NCBI RefSeq assembly: GCF_039538145.1
Contig: NZ_BAABBV010000001.1
Span: forward strand, 620,001-684,000
DNA: 64,000 nt
DNA from: Gryllotalpicola daejeonensis
Lineage (GTDB): Bacteria; Actinomycetota; Actinomycetes; Actinomycetales; Microbacteriaceae
Direction of reading: 5' to 3'
Below the pieces are notes generated by a model that saw nothing but the letters and a program-made list of their open reading frames with translations, had not been told where the DNA came from and did no database searches. Shown one piece after another: positions 43,708 to 51,969 of the stretch. The first letter of the stretch is position 1; every line of letters begins with the position of its first letter. The position numbers and the translations under genes are program-made.

Positions 43708-44988
43708 TCAGGCGGTCTTCTCTTCGCGCCGCGAACTGCGGTGAGGGACGATCGTCGGGGCCGCGTTGGACTCGACGGCCTCTCGGGTGATGACGACCCG
43801 CGCGACCTCGTCGGTCGACGGCACCTCGAACATGACCGGCCCGAGCACCTCTTCCATGATGGCGCGCAGGCCGCGAGCACCCGTCTGCCGCAGCACGGCC
43901 AGATCGGCGATCGCCTCGAGTGCGCCCTGCTCGAAGGCCAGCTCGACGCCGTCGAGCTCGAACATGCGCTGGTACTGCTTGACGAGCGCGTTCTTCGGCA
44001 CGGTGAGGATCTGGATCAGCGCCTCGCGGTCGAGCGGCGTCACGGTGGTGACGACCGGAAGGCGCCCGATGAATTCGGGGATGAGGCCGAACTTATGCAG
44101 GTCTTCGGGAAGGACCTCGCTGAAGAGGTTGAGGTCGTCGCCCTTCGAGTGCAGCGGGGCGCCGAAGCCGATGCCCTTCTTGCCCGCGCGGGCCGAGATG
44201 ATCTCTTCGAGCCCGGCGAACGCGCCGGCCACGATGAACAGCACGTTCGTCGTGTCGATCTGGATGAATTCCTGGTGCGGATGCTTGCGGCCGCCCTGCG
44301 GCGGAACGGAAGCCACCGTGCCCTCGAGGATCTTCAGGAGCGCCTGCTGCACGCCTTCGCCCGAGACATCCCTCGTGATCGACGGGTTCTCGGCCTTGCG
44401 CGCGATCTTGTCGACCTCGTCGATGTAGATGATGCCGGTCTCTGCGCGCTTGACGTCGTAGTCGGCGGCCTGGATCAGCTTGAGGAGGATGTTCTCGACG
44501 TCTTCGCCGACGTAGCCCGCCTCGGTGAGCGCGGTAGCGTCGGCGACCGCGAACGGCACGTTCAGCCGCTTCGCGAGCGTCTGCGCCAGATACGTCTTGC
44601 CGCAGCCGGTGGGCCCGATCAGCAGGATGTTGGACTTCGCGATCTCGACCTCGTCGGCCTTGACGTCGGCCGGCCCGATGGCGTTGCGTGCGCGCACACG
44701 CTTGTAGTGGTTGTAGACGGCGACGGCGAGAGCCTTCTTCGCGGCGTCTTGGCCGATGACGTATTCCTCGAGGAAGCTGTAGATCTCTTTGGGCTTCGGA
44801 AGCTCGAACTCGCCGGAGCTGCCCGCCTCGGCGTCGGCCATGCGCTCTTCGATGATCTCGTTGCAGAGCTCGACGCACTCATCGCAGATGTACACGCCGG
44901 GACCGGCGATCAGCTGCACGACCTGCTTCTGGCTCTTTCCACAGAAGGAGCACTTCAGCAGGTCGGCGCTCTCTCCGATGCGTGCCAT
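43708..44988 (-). CDS. clpX: ATP-dependent Clp protease ATP-binding subunit ClpX
   Basis: 426 residues. The N-terminal zinc domain has LLKCSFCGKSQKQVVQLIAG and ICDECVELC (four Cys). AAA+ motifs are GPTGCGKTYLAQTLAKRL (Walker A), IIYIDEVDKIARKAENPSIT (Walker B) and the RKH-like LPEFIGRLPVVT region. ClpX unfolds tagged proteins and feeds them to ClpP1P2, encoded just upstream. A hairpin (45059-45097) lies between clpP2 and clpX. Confidence 0.98.
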   Translation of the reverse strand: MARIGESADLLKCSFCGKSQKQVVQLIAGPGVYICDECVELCNEIIEERMADAEAGSSGEFELPKPKEIYSFLEEYVIGQDAAKKALAVAVYNHYKRVRARNAIGPADVKADEVEIAKSNILLIGPTGCGKTYLAQTLAKRLNVPFAVADATALTEAGYVGEDVENILLKLIQAADYDVKRAETGIIYIDEVDKIARKAENPSITRDVSGEGVQQALLKILEGTVASVPPQGGRKHPHQEFIQIDTTNVLFIVAGAFAGLEEIISARAGKKGIGFGAPLHSKGDDLNLFSEVLPEDLHKFGLIPEFIGRLPVVTTVTPLDREALIQILTVPKNALVKQYQRMFELDGVELAFEQGALEAIADLAVLRQTGARGLRAIMEEVLGPVMFEVPSTDEVARVVITREAVESNAAPTIVPHRSSRREEKTA

Positions 44989-45058
44989 TCGAAATCCCCT
45001 TCATGAAACACAGCCCCGTCAGATCAGGGCGGGCTGCCTTGCGTCGAGCCTAACGCGA

Positions 45059-45097
45059 GGGGCCGACATCGGCAGGGATCTGCGCGATGTCGGCCCC
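45059..45097 (-). terminator. Hairpin between clpP2 and clpX
   Basis: GGGGCCGACATC/GATGTCGGCCCC is a perfect 12-bp stem with a 15-base loop, placed 18 bases after clpP2. No U run follows, so it may act as a 3' stabiliser or partial terminator, uncoupling clpX level from clpP. Confidence 0.55.
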
Positions 45098-45115
45098 GGA
45101 GTGTTACTCGGCGCC

Positions 45116-45784
45116 CTACTTGGTGAGCGCGGCCTGAACCTGCTTGCGGCTGGTCAGGACCTGGTCGATGAGGCCGTAGTCGAGGGCCTCGGCCGCGGAC
45201 AGGATCTTGTCGCGGTCGATGTCCTTGTTGACCTCTTCCTGGCTGCGGTTCGAGTGCTTCGCCAGCGTCTCCTCCAGCCAGGTGCGCATGCGCAGAATCT
45301 CAGCAGCCTGGATCTCGATGTCGGATGCCTGGCCGTGGCCTGCCTCGCCGATCGCCGGCTGGTGGATCAGGATGCGGGCGTTCGGAAGCGCGAGGCGCTT
45401 GCCCGGCGTGCCGGCCGCCGTCAGCACGGCAGCCGCAGAAGCCGCCTGGCCCAACACGACCGTCATGATCTCCGGGCGGATGTACTGCATCGTGTCGTAG
45501 ATCGCCGTCATGGCCGTGAAGGAGCCGCCGGGCGAGTTGATGTACATGACGATGTCGCGGTCGGGGTCCTGGCTCTCGAGCACGAGCAGCTGGGCCATGA
45601 TGTCGTCGGCGCTCGCGTCGTCGACCTGCACGCCGAGGAAGATGATGCGGTCTTCGAACAGCTTCGCGTACGGGTCCTGGCGCTTGTAGCCGTAGGCCGT
45701 GCGCTCTTCGAAGCTCGGCAGGATGTAGCGCGAACTCGGCATCTGCAGGCTCTTGCCGCCTGCCATGAACGTGGGGGTCTCCAT
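45116..45784 (-). CDS. clpP2: ATP-dependent Clp protease proteolytic subunit ClpP2
   Basis: 222 residues. The catalytic Ser is in GQAASAAAVL (Ser116) and the His in NARILIHQPA (His141). The longer N-terminus METPTFMAGGKSLQMPSSRY marks the ClpP2 paralogue of actinobacteria, which forms a mixed tetradecamer with ClpP1 and carries the ClpX docking face. It follows clpP1 with a 30-base gap. In actinobacteria the ClpP1P2 pair is usually essential. Confidence 0.96.
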   Translation of the reverse strand: METPTFMAGGKSLQMPSSRYILPSFEERTAYGYKRQDPYAKLFEDRIIFLGVQVDDASADDIMAQLLVLESQDPDRDIVMYINSPGGSFTAMTAIYDTMQYIRPEIMTVVLGQAASAAAVLTAAGTPGKRLALPNARILIHQPAIGEAGHGQASDIEIQAAEILRMRTWLEETLAKHSNRSQEEVNKDIDRDKILSAAEALDYGLIDQVLTSRKQVQAALTK

Positions 45785-45814
45785 TATTGACGTTCCTCTT
45801 CTTCTCGCTCGCGC

Positions 45815-46405
45815 CTACGCCTGCTGATCCGTGCCGCCGCCACCGGTGACGTCGGTCGCGGTGTCGCGGATGTGGTCGACGAAGCCGTACTCCAGCGCCT
45901 CCTGCGCGTTGAACCAGTGGTCGCGGTCACCGTCGGCGGTGACCTGCTCGAAGGTCTTGCCGGTGGCCTCTGCCGTGATCTGGAACAGGCGCTTCTTCAT
46001 GTCGGAGATCAGCTGGGCCTGGGTCTGGATGTCACTCGCGGTGCCGCCGAAGCCGCCGTGCGGCTGGTGCAGCAGCACGCGGGCGTTCGGCGTGATGTAG
46101 CGCTTGCCCTTGGTGCCCGCGGTCAGCAGCAGCTGACCCATCGAGGCGGCCATGCCGATGCCGACCGTGACGATGTCGTTCGGCACGAACTGCATGGTGT
46201 CGTAGATCGCCATGCCGGCCGTGATCGAGCCGCCGGGCGAGTTGATGTAGAGGTAGATGTCCTTCTTGGGGTCCTCTGCGGCGAGGAGGAGGAGCTTCGC
46301 GGCGATCTCGTTTGCGTTGTCATCGCGGACCTCTTCGCCGAGCCAGACGATCCGGTCCCTCAGCAGTCGATCGAAAACACTGGGAGTCAGTGTCGGTTCG
46401 GCCAT
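45815..46405 (-). CDS. clpP1: ATP-dependent Clp protease proteolytic subunit ClpP1
   Basis: 196 residues from ATG 46405 (MAEPTLTPSVFDRLL). Catalytic Ser88 in GMAASMGQ and His113 in ARVLLHQPHGG. It is first in the clpP1-clpP2-clpX series. GGAG lies 9 bases before the start. The upstream region holds a -10 box and a ClgR-type operator, so induction by ClgR under protein stress is likely. Confidence 0.96.
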   Translation of the reverse strand: MAEPTLTPSVFDRLLRDRIVWLGEEVRDDNANEIAAKLLLLAAEDPKKDIYLYINSPGGSITAGMAIYDTMQFVPNDIVTVGIGMAASMGQLLLTAGTKGKRYITPNARVLLHQPHGGFGGTASDIQTQAQLISDMKKRLFQITAEATGKTFEQVTADGDRDHWFNAQEALEYGFVDHIRDTATDVTGGGGTDQQA

Positions 46406-46440
46406 GTGTGATGCTCCGTTTCTGAAGTAGAACTGCATCG

Positions 46441-46446
46441 AATCTA
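46441..46446 (-). promoter_or_regulatory. Candidate -10 box of clpP1
   Basis: On the minus strand TAGATT lies 35 bases before the clpP1 ATG. The -35 region is poor (GGCCCC), as expected for a promoter that needs an activator; the ClgR-like site lies next to it. Confidence 0.5.
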
Positions 46447-46477
46447 TCGGTGGGCAACGCACGGGGCCGGGGCTGTT

Positions 46478-46488
46478 CGCCCACGGCG
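46478..46488. promoter_or_regulatory. Probable ClgR operator upstream of clpP1
   Basis: CGCCCACGGCG fits the CGCYNANRGCG core of the ClgR site known from corynebacteria and relatives. It is centred about 50 bases upstream of the expected clpP1 start site. ClgR activates clp genes in actinobacteria. Binding here is inferred from sequence and position. Confidence 0.55.
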
Positions 46489-46529
46489 CATGCGTGTCGC
46501 CCTCGCGGGGCGATGCGCGCATTAACGAC

Positions 46530-46559
46530 GGATGCCGGGGCGCATCGGCCCCGGCATCC
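46530..46559 (-). terminator. Terminator hairpin after tig
   Basis: GGATGCCGGGGC/GCCCCGGCATCC, a perfect 12-bp stem with a 6-base loop, 22 bases after the tig stop. It is followed on the minus strand by GTCGTTAAT. It separates tig from clpP1. Confidence 0.75.
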
Positions 46560-46581
46560 GTATCAGTACTTCGCGTGTCGC

Positions 46582-48027
46582 CTACTCGGCGTCGCCCTCG
46601 GCCTCGGCGTCGGCGTCTGCCTTCTTGGTCGACTTCTTCGCCTTCTTGGCGGGCTTGTTCGCCTCGGCGATGGCCTCGCCGGCGCTCTCGGCCGCCTCTT
46701 CGTCGCTCTGCGGCTCGGCCTGCAGGATGATGTCGGAATCGTCGTCGTCGTTCTGCACGGCGGCGAACTCGCCGAGGTCGACCGCGTTGCCGTCCTCGTC
46801 GGTCACGACGGCCTTGCCGAGGACGATCGAGATCGCCTTGCTACGGGCGACCTCGCCGACCATCTGCGGGATCTGGCCGTTGTCAGCCAGGATCTTGATG
46901 AACTCGTTGGGGTCCATGCCGTACTGGGCGGAGGCCTGCACCAGGTACGAGGTGAGCTCGTTCTGGCTCACCGTGACCTTCTCGGACTCGGCGATCTCGT
47001 CGAACAGGATCTGCGTGCGCAGAGCCTTCTCGCTCGCCTCCTTGACCTCTGCACGGTGCTCGTCGTCTTCGAGGCGGTTCTCGGCCTCGAGGTGGCGGTG
47101 CACCTCGTCCTCGATGACGGCCTCGGGCACGGGGATCTCGGCCTGCTCGAGCAGCAGCTCGACGAGCTTGTTGCGCGCCTCGTTGCCCTGGGCGAAGGTC
47201 TTCGACTTGGCGGCCTCGGACTTGAGGCCCTCGCGCAGCTCGGCGATGGTGTCGTACTCGCTCGAGATCTGAGCGAAGTCGTCGTCGGCCTCGGGCAGCT
47301 CGCGCTCCTTGACGGAGTTGACCTTGACGCTGATCTCAGCCTCTTCGCCCTCGTGGTCGCCACCGAGCAGGTTCGACTTGAACGTCGTCGCCTCACCGGC
47401 GGTGAGCGAGTCGAGCGCGTCGTCGAGACCGTCGAGCAGGTCGCCGGAGCCGAGCTCGTAGGAGATGTTCTCGGCGCTGTCGACGACCTCGTCGCCGATC
47501 TTCGCCTCGAGGTCGATCTGCACGAAGTCGCCGCTCTTGGCGGGGCGGTCGACCGTGATGAGCGTGCCGAAACGGCTGCGCAGGCGGTCGAGCTCGGCCT
47601 CGACGTCGGCGTCGGTGACCGCGGAGGACTCGACGGTGACGGCGAGCTTGTCGTAGTTCGGGACCGTGATCTGCGGGCGCACGTCGACCTCGAACGTCAC
47701 CACGAGGTCGCCCTCGAACGTGTTGACGTCGGGCACCGTCACGATGTCGGCCTCGGGGCGGCCGAGCGGGCGCAGCTTGGTCTCGGTGACGGCCTCGCGG
47801 TACGCGCCGTCGAGCGAGTCGTTGATCGCGTGCTCGAGGACGGCGCCCTTGCCGACCCGCGTGTCGATGATGGCGGGCGGCACCTTGCCCTTGCGGAAAC
47901 CGGGAATGGTGACGTCGGCGGCGATGTGCTCGTAAGCGTGCGTGATGCTGGGCTTCAGCTGCTCCGGCGTGACCGTGGTGGTGAGCTTGACGCGCGTCGG
48001 GCTCAGCTGTTCGACCGTGGTGGGCAC
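46582..48027 (-). CDS. tig: Trigger factor, ribosome-bound chaperone
   Basis: 481 residues. N-terminal ribosome-binding domain with the signature loop IPGFRKGKVP (around residue 43), FKBP-like prolyl isomerase domain from about 150 (KSGDFVQIDLEAKIGDEVVD), then the C-terminal substrate-binding domain (VHRHLEAENRLEDDEHRAEV). The end is an acidic and then Lys/Ala-rich tail (KPAKKAKKSTKKADADAEAE), longer than in E. coli. The start is GTG 48027, with AGGAG upstream inside the palindrome CTCCTAGGAG. Confidence 0.96.
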   Translation of the reverse strand: MPTTVEQLSPTRVKLTTTVTPEQLKPSITHAYEHIAADVTIPGFRKGKVPPAIIDTRVGKGAVLEHAINDSLDGAYREAVTETKLRPLGRPEADIVTVPDVNTFEGDLVVTFEVDVRPQITVPNYDKLAVTVESSAVTDADVEAELDRLRSRFGTLITVDRPAKSGDFVQIDLEAKIGDEVVDSAENISYELGSGDLLDGLDDALDSLTAGEATTFKSNLLGGDHEGEEAEISVKVNSVKERELPEADDDFAQISSEYDTIAELREGLKSEAAKSKTFAQGNEARNKLVELLLEQAEIPVPEAVIEDEVHRHLEAENRLEDDEHRAEVKEASEKALRTQILFDEIAESEKVTVSQNELTSYLVQASAQYGMDPNEFIKILADNGQIPQMVGEVARSKAISIVLGKAVVTDEDGNAVDLGEFAAVQNDDDDSDIILQAEPQSDEEAAESAGEAIAEANKPAKKAKKSTKKADADAEAEGDAE

Positions 48028-48065
48028 TGGTGGTTCTCCTAGGAGGTGATGGACATCTGCGGTAG

Positions 48066-48143
48066 TGGTCGGGGCGACAGGATTCGAACCTGCGACTTCC
48101 CGCCCCCAAAGCGGGCGCTCTAGCCAAGCTGAGCTACGCCCCG
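48066..48143 (-). tRNA. tRNA-Pro (anticodon TGG)
   Basis: Minus strand. The acceptor stem is CGGGGCG/CGCCCCG with discriminator A and an encoded CCA (48066-48068). The anticodon arm CCCGC-TTTGGGG-GCGGG has anticodon TGG, which reads proline codons. The T-arm GCAGGTTCGAATCCTGT is canonical. It lies 38 bases before tig on the same strand, so tRNA and tig mRNA may be cut from one transcript. Confidence 0.95.
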
Positions 48144-48173
48144 GATGCATGCGATCCGCACGGTGGTACCGCG

Positions 48174-48244
48174 AGGGGGCGACGGGAATCGAACCCGCGT
48201 AATCAGTTTGGAAGACTGAGGCTCTACCATTGAGCTACGCCCCC
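48174..48244 (-). tRNA. tRNA-Gly (anticodon TCC)
   Basis: Minus strand, 71 bases. The acceptor stem is GGGGGCG/CGCCCCC, discriminator T. The anticodon arm TCAGT-CTTCCAA-ACTGA has anticodon TCC for GGA/GGG codons. The T-loop GGTTCGATTCC is canonical. CCA is not encoded. It lies 30 bases upstream of tRNA-Pro. Confidence 0.95.
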
Positions 48245-48321
48245 GGAAGGGTTTCTTCGCCGCCCGAAGGCAGCCTGTTCAGCATACGGCATGGCCCGGG
48301 GGCGTTTCCGAGCATGGGCAT

Positions 48322-48327
48322 TACGCT
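48322..48327 (+). promoter_or_regulatory. Candidate -10 box for leaderless Pr6Pr gene
   Basis: TACGCT lies exactly 6 bases before GTG 48334. No Shine-Dalgarno is visible in between. No good -35. Confidence 0.4.
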
Positions 48328-48333
48328 CGCGAC

Positions 48334-49008
48334 GTGAAGTTCACCGTCGCAGCGCTGCGATTCGCGTTCAGCGCGCTCATGCTCGCCGCTGTCACCCGCT
48401 CGTTCGTCTACGACGCGACCCACGGCGGCGACGTCTGGCCGTGGGACTGGTTCGGCTACTTCACCAATCAGAACAACCTCGCCGCGGGCTTCGTGCTGAG
48501 CCTCGCGGGCATTCTGCTGCTCACCGGTCGGCGCCTGCGCTGGCTCGAATACGCGCGCGGCGCCGTCACCGTCTACATCTTCATCGTCGGCACCGTCTAC
48601 TGGACGCTGCTCGCCGCGAGCATGCCGCCGGAGATCCCGTGGACCAACAACGTCGTCCACGGCGTGATACCGGCCTACTGCCTGCTCGACTGGCTGCTCA
48701 TCGGCGACCGCGCGCCGCTGCGCTTCTGGAAGCTGTGGGTGATCTTCCCCTATGCCGTGGTCTGGCTCGGCGTCACGCTCACCCGCGGTGCGACCGACCA
48801 CTGGGTGCCGTATCCGTTCATGGATCCGGCGACCGGCTACGGCAGCGTCTCGCTGTACTGCGGAGCTATCGTCGTGATCGCGGTCGTCGTGGCGCTCGTC
48901 TTCTGGGCGGCGAGCCGCTTCAGAGGCATCCTGCTGCGCGACTCAGCGGATCACGTCGAAGCTGAACCGGCCCGCGAGCATCGTCGCGACGACGGGCTGG
49001 CTGCGTAG
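48334..49008 (+). CDS. Pr6Pr family membrane protein
   Basis: 224 residues with six hydrophobic segments. Family features are GYFTNQNNLAAGFVLSLAGI near residue 45, NNVVHGVIPAYCLLDWLLIG near residue 110 and YPFMDPATGYGSVSLYCGAI near residue 155. Function is unknown; Pr6Pr proteins resemble FAR-17a/AIG1-like membrane proteins. The 3' end overlaps the convergent amidohydrolase gene by 66 bp. Confidence 0.8.
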   Translation: MKFTVAALRFAFSALMLAAVTRSFVYDATHGGDVWPWDWFGYFTNQNNLAAGFVLSLAGILLLTGRRLRWLEYARGAVTVYIFIVGTVYWTLLAASMPPEIPWTNNVVHGVIPAYCLLDWLLIGDRAPLRFWKLWVIFPYAVVWLGVTLTRGATDHWVPYPFMDPATGYGSVSLYCGAIVVIAVVVALVFWAASRFRGILLRDSADHVEAEPAREHRRDDGLAA

Positions 49009-50421
49009 CGCCGCGACGTCCGCCTCGCGCGGGTCCGCGCCGAGCACGACGAGGTCGGCCGGCTGGCCGACGGCGATCGATGAGCGCACGGATGCCTGCA
49101 CCGCGCGCTCGACGGAGACAGTCTGCTCCCCGTGCCAGGCCGGGCGGTCGCCTCGCGTGCGGAAGACCGCCGCCGCGATCGCGACCCACGGGTCGAGCGG
49201 GGCGACGGGGGCGTCCGACCCGAGGGCGAGTTCGGCGCCGGCATCCGTCAGCGCCCGCAGCGGAAAGGCGTGTGCACAGCGAGCGCCCCAGTAGCGCTCG
49301 GCGATGTCGCGGTCGTCCAGTGCGTGCTCCGGCTGCACGCTGGCGGTCACCCTGAGCGCCGCGAAGCGGGGCAGGTCCTCGGGCAGCACGAGCTGCGCGT
49401 GCTCGATCGAGCCGCGCGCGCCGGTGATCGCGAAGGCGTCGAGCGCGTGCGAGATCGCGTGGTCGCCGATCGCGTGCACGGCGGCGCCGAGGTCTGCGCG
49501 CACGGCGCGCCGCAGCAGCGCGACGAGCTCGTCGGGCGGCACCGTCAGCTGGCCGCGCGCACCGTCGCCGGTGTGGCCGTGGTACGGCTCGCGCAGATAG
49601 GCCGTTCGCGTGTTGAGCGAGCCGTCGGTGATCACCTTGAGCGGGCCGAGGGTGAGCAGGCCGGATTCCTCGAGCGGCTCTCCCCCGCCGACGCCGAGCG
49701 AGAGCGCGTCGTCGAAGCGGTCGGGGTAGAACGCGGCGCTGACGCGCAGCTCGTCGAAGCCCGCCGCGAAGCGGCGCAGCCAGTCGCCGGGGGCATAGCC
49801 CCACTCGAAGTCGACGATGCCGACCACGCCGCGGGCGGCGGCGGCCTCGGCCGCCTCGTGCACCCAGCGGTCGACGGTTTCGACGGAGACCTCGTCGAGC
49901 GCGTCGATGACGGCGAAGGCGTCCTGCTCGCGCAGCACGCCGCTCGGGTGCTCGCGGAAGCCGTGCGCCTTGAGCGCGGCCGAGTTCAGCCACACCGTGT
50001 GCAGGTCGGCGCTGACCGCGACGACGCGGCGCTCGGGGCCGTCGTCGCCGATGTCACCGTGGCTCAGTGCTTCGTCGAGCAGCTCGAAGTGCGGAACGTC
50101 CGGCCAGAGAGCGTCGCGGAACCCGACGCCGACCAGGTCGCCGTCGGGGTGCGCGTCGGCATACGACGCCAGCATCGCCGCGGCATCCGCCGCCGACTGC
50201 GCCTCGCCCAGCTGAACGCGCCTCGAGGACTGGGCCCACTGGGTGAAGTGCGTGTGCTGGTCCCAGAGGCCGGGGATCAGCAGGTGCCCGTCGAGTTGGA
50301 TGTGCTCGCCGCGAGCCGGCACCTCGCCGGCGGGGGTGACGGCCGAGATCACCCCACCGGTCACCGTCACGTCCACGAGCCGGCCGTCGAGCAGCCGAGC
50401 GTTGCTGAAGGTGACGGTCAC
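48943..50421 (-). CDS. Amidohydrolase family protein (YtcJ-like)
   Basis: 492-residue metal-dependent hydrolase. The N-terminal metal motif is IPGLWDQHTHFTQW (HxH), the Lys-containing strand is GPLKVITDGSLNTRTAYL, the third His comes in AAVHAIGDHAIS and the Asp in LALGSDAPVAPLDPWVAIAA. It is of the cytosolic N-substituted formamide deformylase/YtcJ type; the substrate is unknown. The start is ATG 50421. It lies 15 bases behind the Nei2-like gene. Confidence 0.85.
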   Translation of the reverse strand: MTVTFSNARLLDGRLVDVTVTGGVISAVTPAGEVPARGEHIQLDGHLLIPGLWDQHTHFTQWAQSSRRVQLGEAQSAADAAAMLASYADAHPDGDLVGVGFRDALWPDVPHFELLDEALSHGDIGDDGPERRVVAVSADLHTVWLNSAALKAHGFREHPSGVLREQDAFAVIDALDEVSVETVDRWVHEAAEAAAARGVVGIVDFEWGYAPGDWLRRFAAGFDELRVSAAFYPDRFDDALSLGVGGGEPLEESGLLTLGPLKVITDGSLNTRTAYLREPYHGHTGDGARGQLTVPPDELVALLRRAVRADLGAAVHAIGDHAISHALDAFAITGARGSIEHAQLVLPEDLPRFAALRVTASVQPEHALDDRDIAERYWGARCAHAFPLRALTDAGAELALGSDAPVAPLDPWVAIAAAVFRTRGDRPAWHGEQTVSVERAVQASVRSSIAVGQPADLVVLGADPREADVAALRSQPVVATMLAGRFSFDVIR

Positions 50422-50436
50422 TTCGGGCTCCTTCGC

Positions 50437-51456
50437 CTAGGCCTGGTCCTTGGGGCACCAGTAGAGCTTGCGATTCGCCATGTCCTGCATGGCGATCGGC
50501 GTACCGCACACGCGGCACGGCAGGCCGGTGCGGTGGTACACCCAGTGCCGATCATCGCGTTTGGCCATGGCGCGGCGATAGGCCTCGCCGGTGAGTCCGT
50601 CCATCGTCATCATCTGGCCGGTGCGCACGCCGACGTCGAGCAGGTGCACCCAGTCGCGCCACAGCTCACGTGCCGTCTGCTCGGGAACCTGCTTGCCCGG
50701 TGTGAACGGGTTGAGCCGGGCGCGGAACAGCAGTTCGGCGCGGTAGACGTTGCCGATGCCGCTGACGACGGACTGGTCCATGAGCAGCTGCCCGATCGGC
50801 TGGTTCGACTTCCGGATGGCGGCGACGACGCGGTCTTCGGCCTCCTGCGAATCGTCGTTGAGCGGGTCGGGGCCGAGCCGGTCGATGTGCTGCTGCACCT
50901 CGAACGCGCTGATCGCCTCGCACGCCGTGGGCCCGCGCAGATCGGCGCAGGCCGTCTCGGTCAGAATGCGGACGCGCACCTGGCCGACGGGCGGCGGCGG
51001 GAACTCGAAGTCGGCGTCGTCGTTCTCCTTCTCGGACTCGGCCATGTGCAGCCGCGCCTTCCGCGGCGCACCGATGGAGTGGATCGAGTCCTCGCCGTCG
51101 GCGTCGTTCAGATAGTCGCGGTCGGTCTCGAGGGGCTCGCCCTCCGCGAAGTCCGTGCCGCGCTGGTTCGTCTGACCCATGCGGCCGCCGGCCGACCTGA
51201 TCGTGGCATCCGTCGTGATCTCGCCGGCGAAATCCCACGCGCCGTACAGGCCGAGGTGCACGCGCAGCCAGAGCCCGTTGTCGAACTCGAGGAACATCTG
51301 CTTGCCGACCGCGGTCGCACGCGTCATGGTCGCGCCGTCGAGCATCTTCGCGCCCGCGGCGAAGCGGCCCTGCGGGCTCGAGACGGCCACCCGGTGCCCC
51401 ACGAAGTTGCGGGCGAACTGCCGGGCGATGCGGTGGACGGAATGCCCCTCAGGCAT
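50437..51456 (-). CDS. Fpg/Nei family DNA glycosylase (Nei2-like) with altered zinc finger
   Basis: 339-residue base-excision glycosylase. It keeps the catalytic N-terminus MPEGHSVHRIARQF (Pro2, Glu3) and the H2TH region LLMDQSVVSGIGNVYRAELL. An acidic insert (about 105-150) is unusual. The C-terminal zinc finger reads CRVCGTPI...LYWCPKDQA, so the fourth Cys of the C4 finger is Asp. It may use Asp as a ligand or be zinc-free. Substrate by family is oxidised pyrimidines. Confidence 0.88.
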   Translation of the reverse strand: MPEGHSVHRIARQFARNFVGHRVAVSSPQGRFAAGAKMLDGATMTRATAVGKQMFLEFDNGLWLRVHLGLYGAWDFAGEITTDATIRSAGGRMGQTNQRGTDFAEGEPLETDRDYLNDADGEDSIHSIGAPRKARLHMAESEKENDDADFEFPPPPVGQVRVRILTETACADLRGPTACEAISAFEVQQHIDRLGPDPLNDDSQEAEDRVVAAIRKSNQPIGQLLMDQSVVSGIGNVYRAELLFRARLNPFTPGKQVPEQTARELWRDWVHLLDVGVRTGQMMTMDGLTGEAYRRAMAKRDDRHWVYHRTGLPCRVCGTPIAMQDMANRKLYWCPKDQA

Positions 51457-51471
51457 CGGTCGACACCCGCA

Positions 51472-51960
51472 TCAGTGGTCGACGCCCTTGCCGGCGATGT
51501 CGCCCGTGGCCTCGTACTCCGCGAGCTGCGCGATGCGGCGCGCGTGACGCTCCTCATTACTGAACGGCTCGGCGACGAACAGGTCGATGAAGCGGATCGC
51601 CTCGTCTTCCGTGTGCTGTCGGGCCCCGATCGAGATGACGTTCGCGTCGTTGTGCTGGCGGGCCAGCAGCGCGGTCGAGTCGTTCCAGACCAGCGCTGCG
51701 CGGATGCCCTTCACCTTGTTCGCGGCGATCTGCTCGCCGTTGCCCGACCCGCCGAACACGACGCCGAGCGACTCGGTGCCGGCCTGCTGGTCGTTCACGA
51801 CCGCCTGGGCGGCGTTGATGCAGAACGCGGGGTAGTCGTCGAGCGCGTCGTACGCCGTGGGGCCGTGGTCGACGACCTCGTGACCCTGCTCGCGCAGATG
51901 CGCCTGGATCTTCTGGCTGAGGTCGAGTCCGGCGTGGTCCGTGGCGATGTGGATGCGCAT
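51472..51960 (-). CDS. rpiB: Ribose-5-phosphate isomerase B
   Basis: 162 residues. It interconverts ribose-5-P and ribulose-5-P. MRIHIATDHAGLDLSQKIQA is the N-terminus, and GGSGNGEQIAANKVKGIRAA holds the Glu that serves as catalytic base in the actinobacterial subgroup, in place of the Cys of E. coli RpiB. The neighbour is the Nei2-like gene 15 bases downstream. Confidence 0.95.
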   Translation of the reverse strand: MRIHIATDHAGLDLSQKIQAHLREQGHEVVDHGPTAYDALDDYPAFCINAAQAVVNDQQAGTESLGVVFGGSGNGEQIAANKVKGIRAALVWNDSTALLARQHNDANVISIGARQHTEDEAIRFIDLFVAEPFSNEERHARRIAQLAEYEATGDIAGKGVDH

Positions 51961-51969
51961 GGATTCAGA

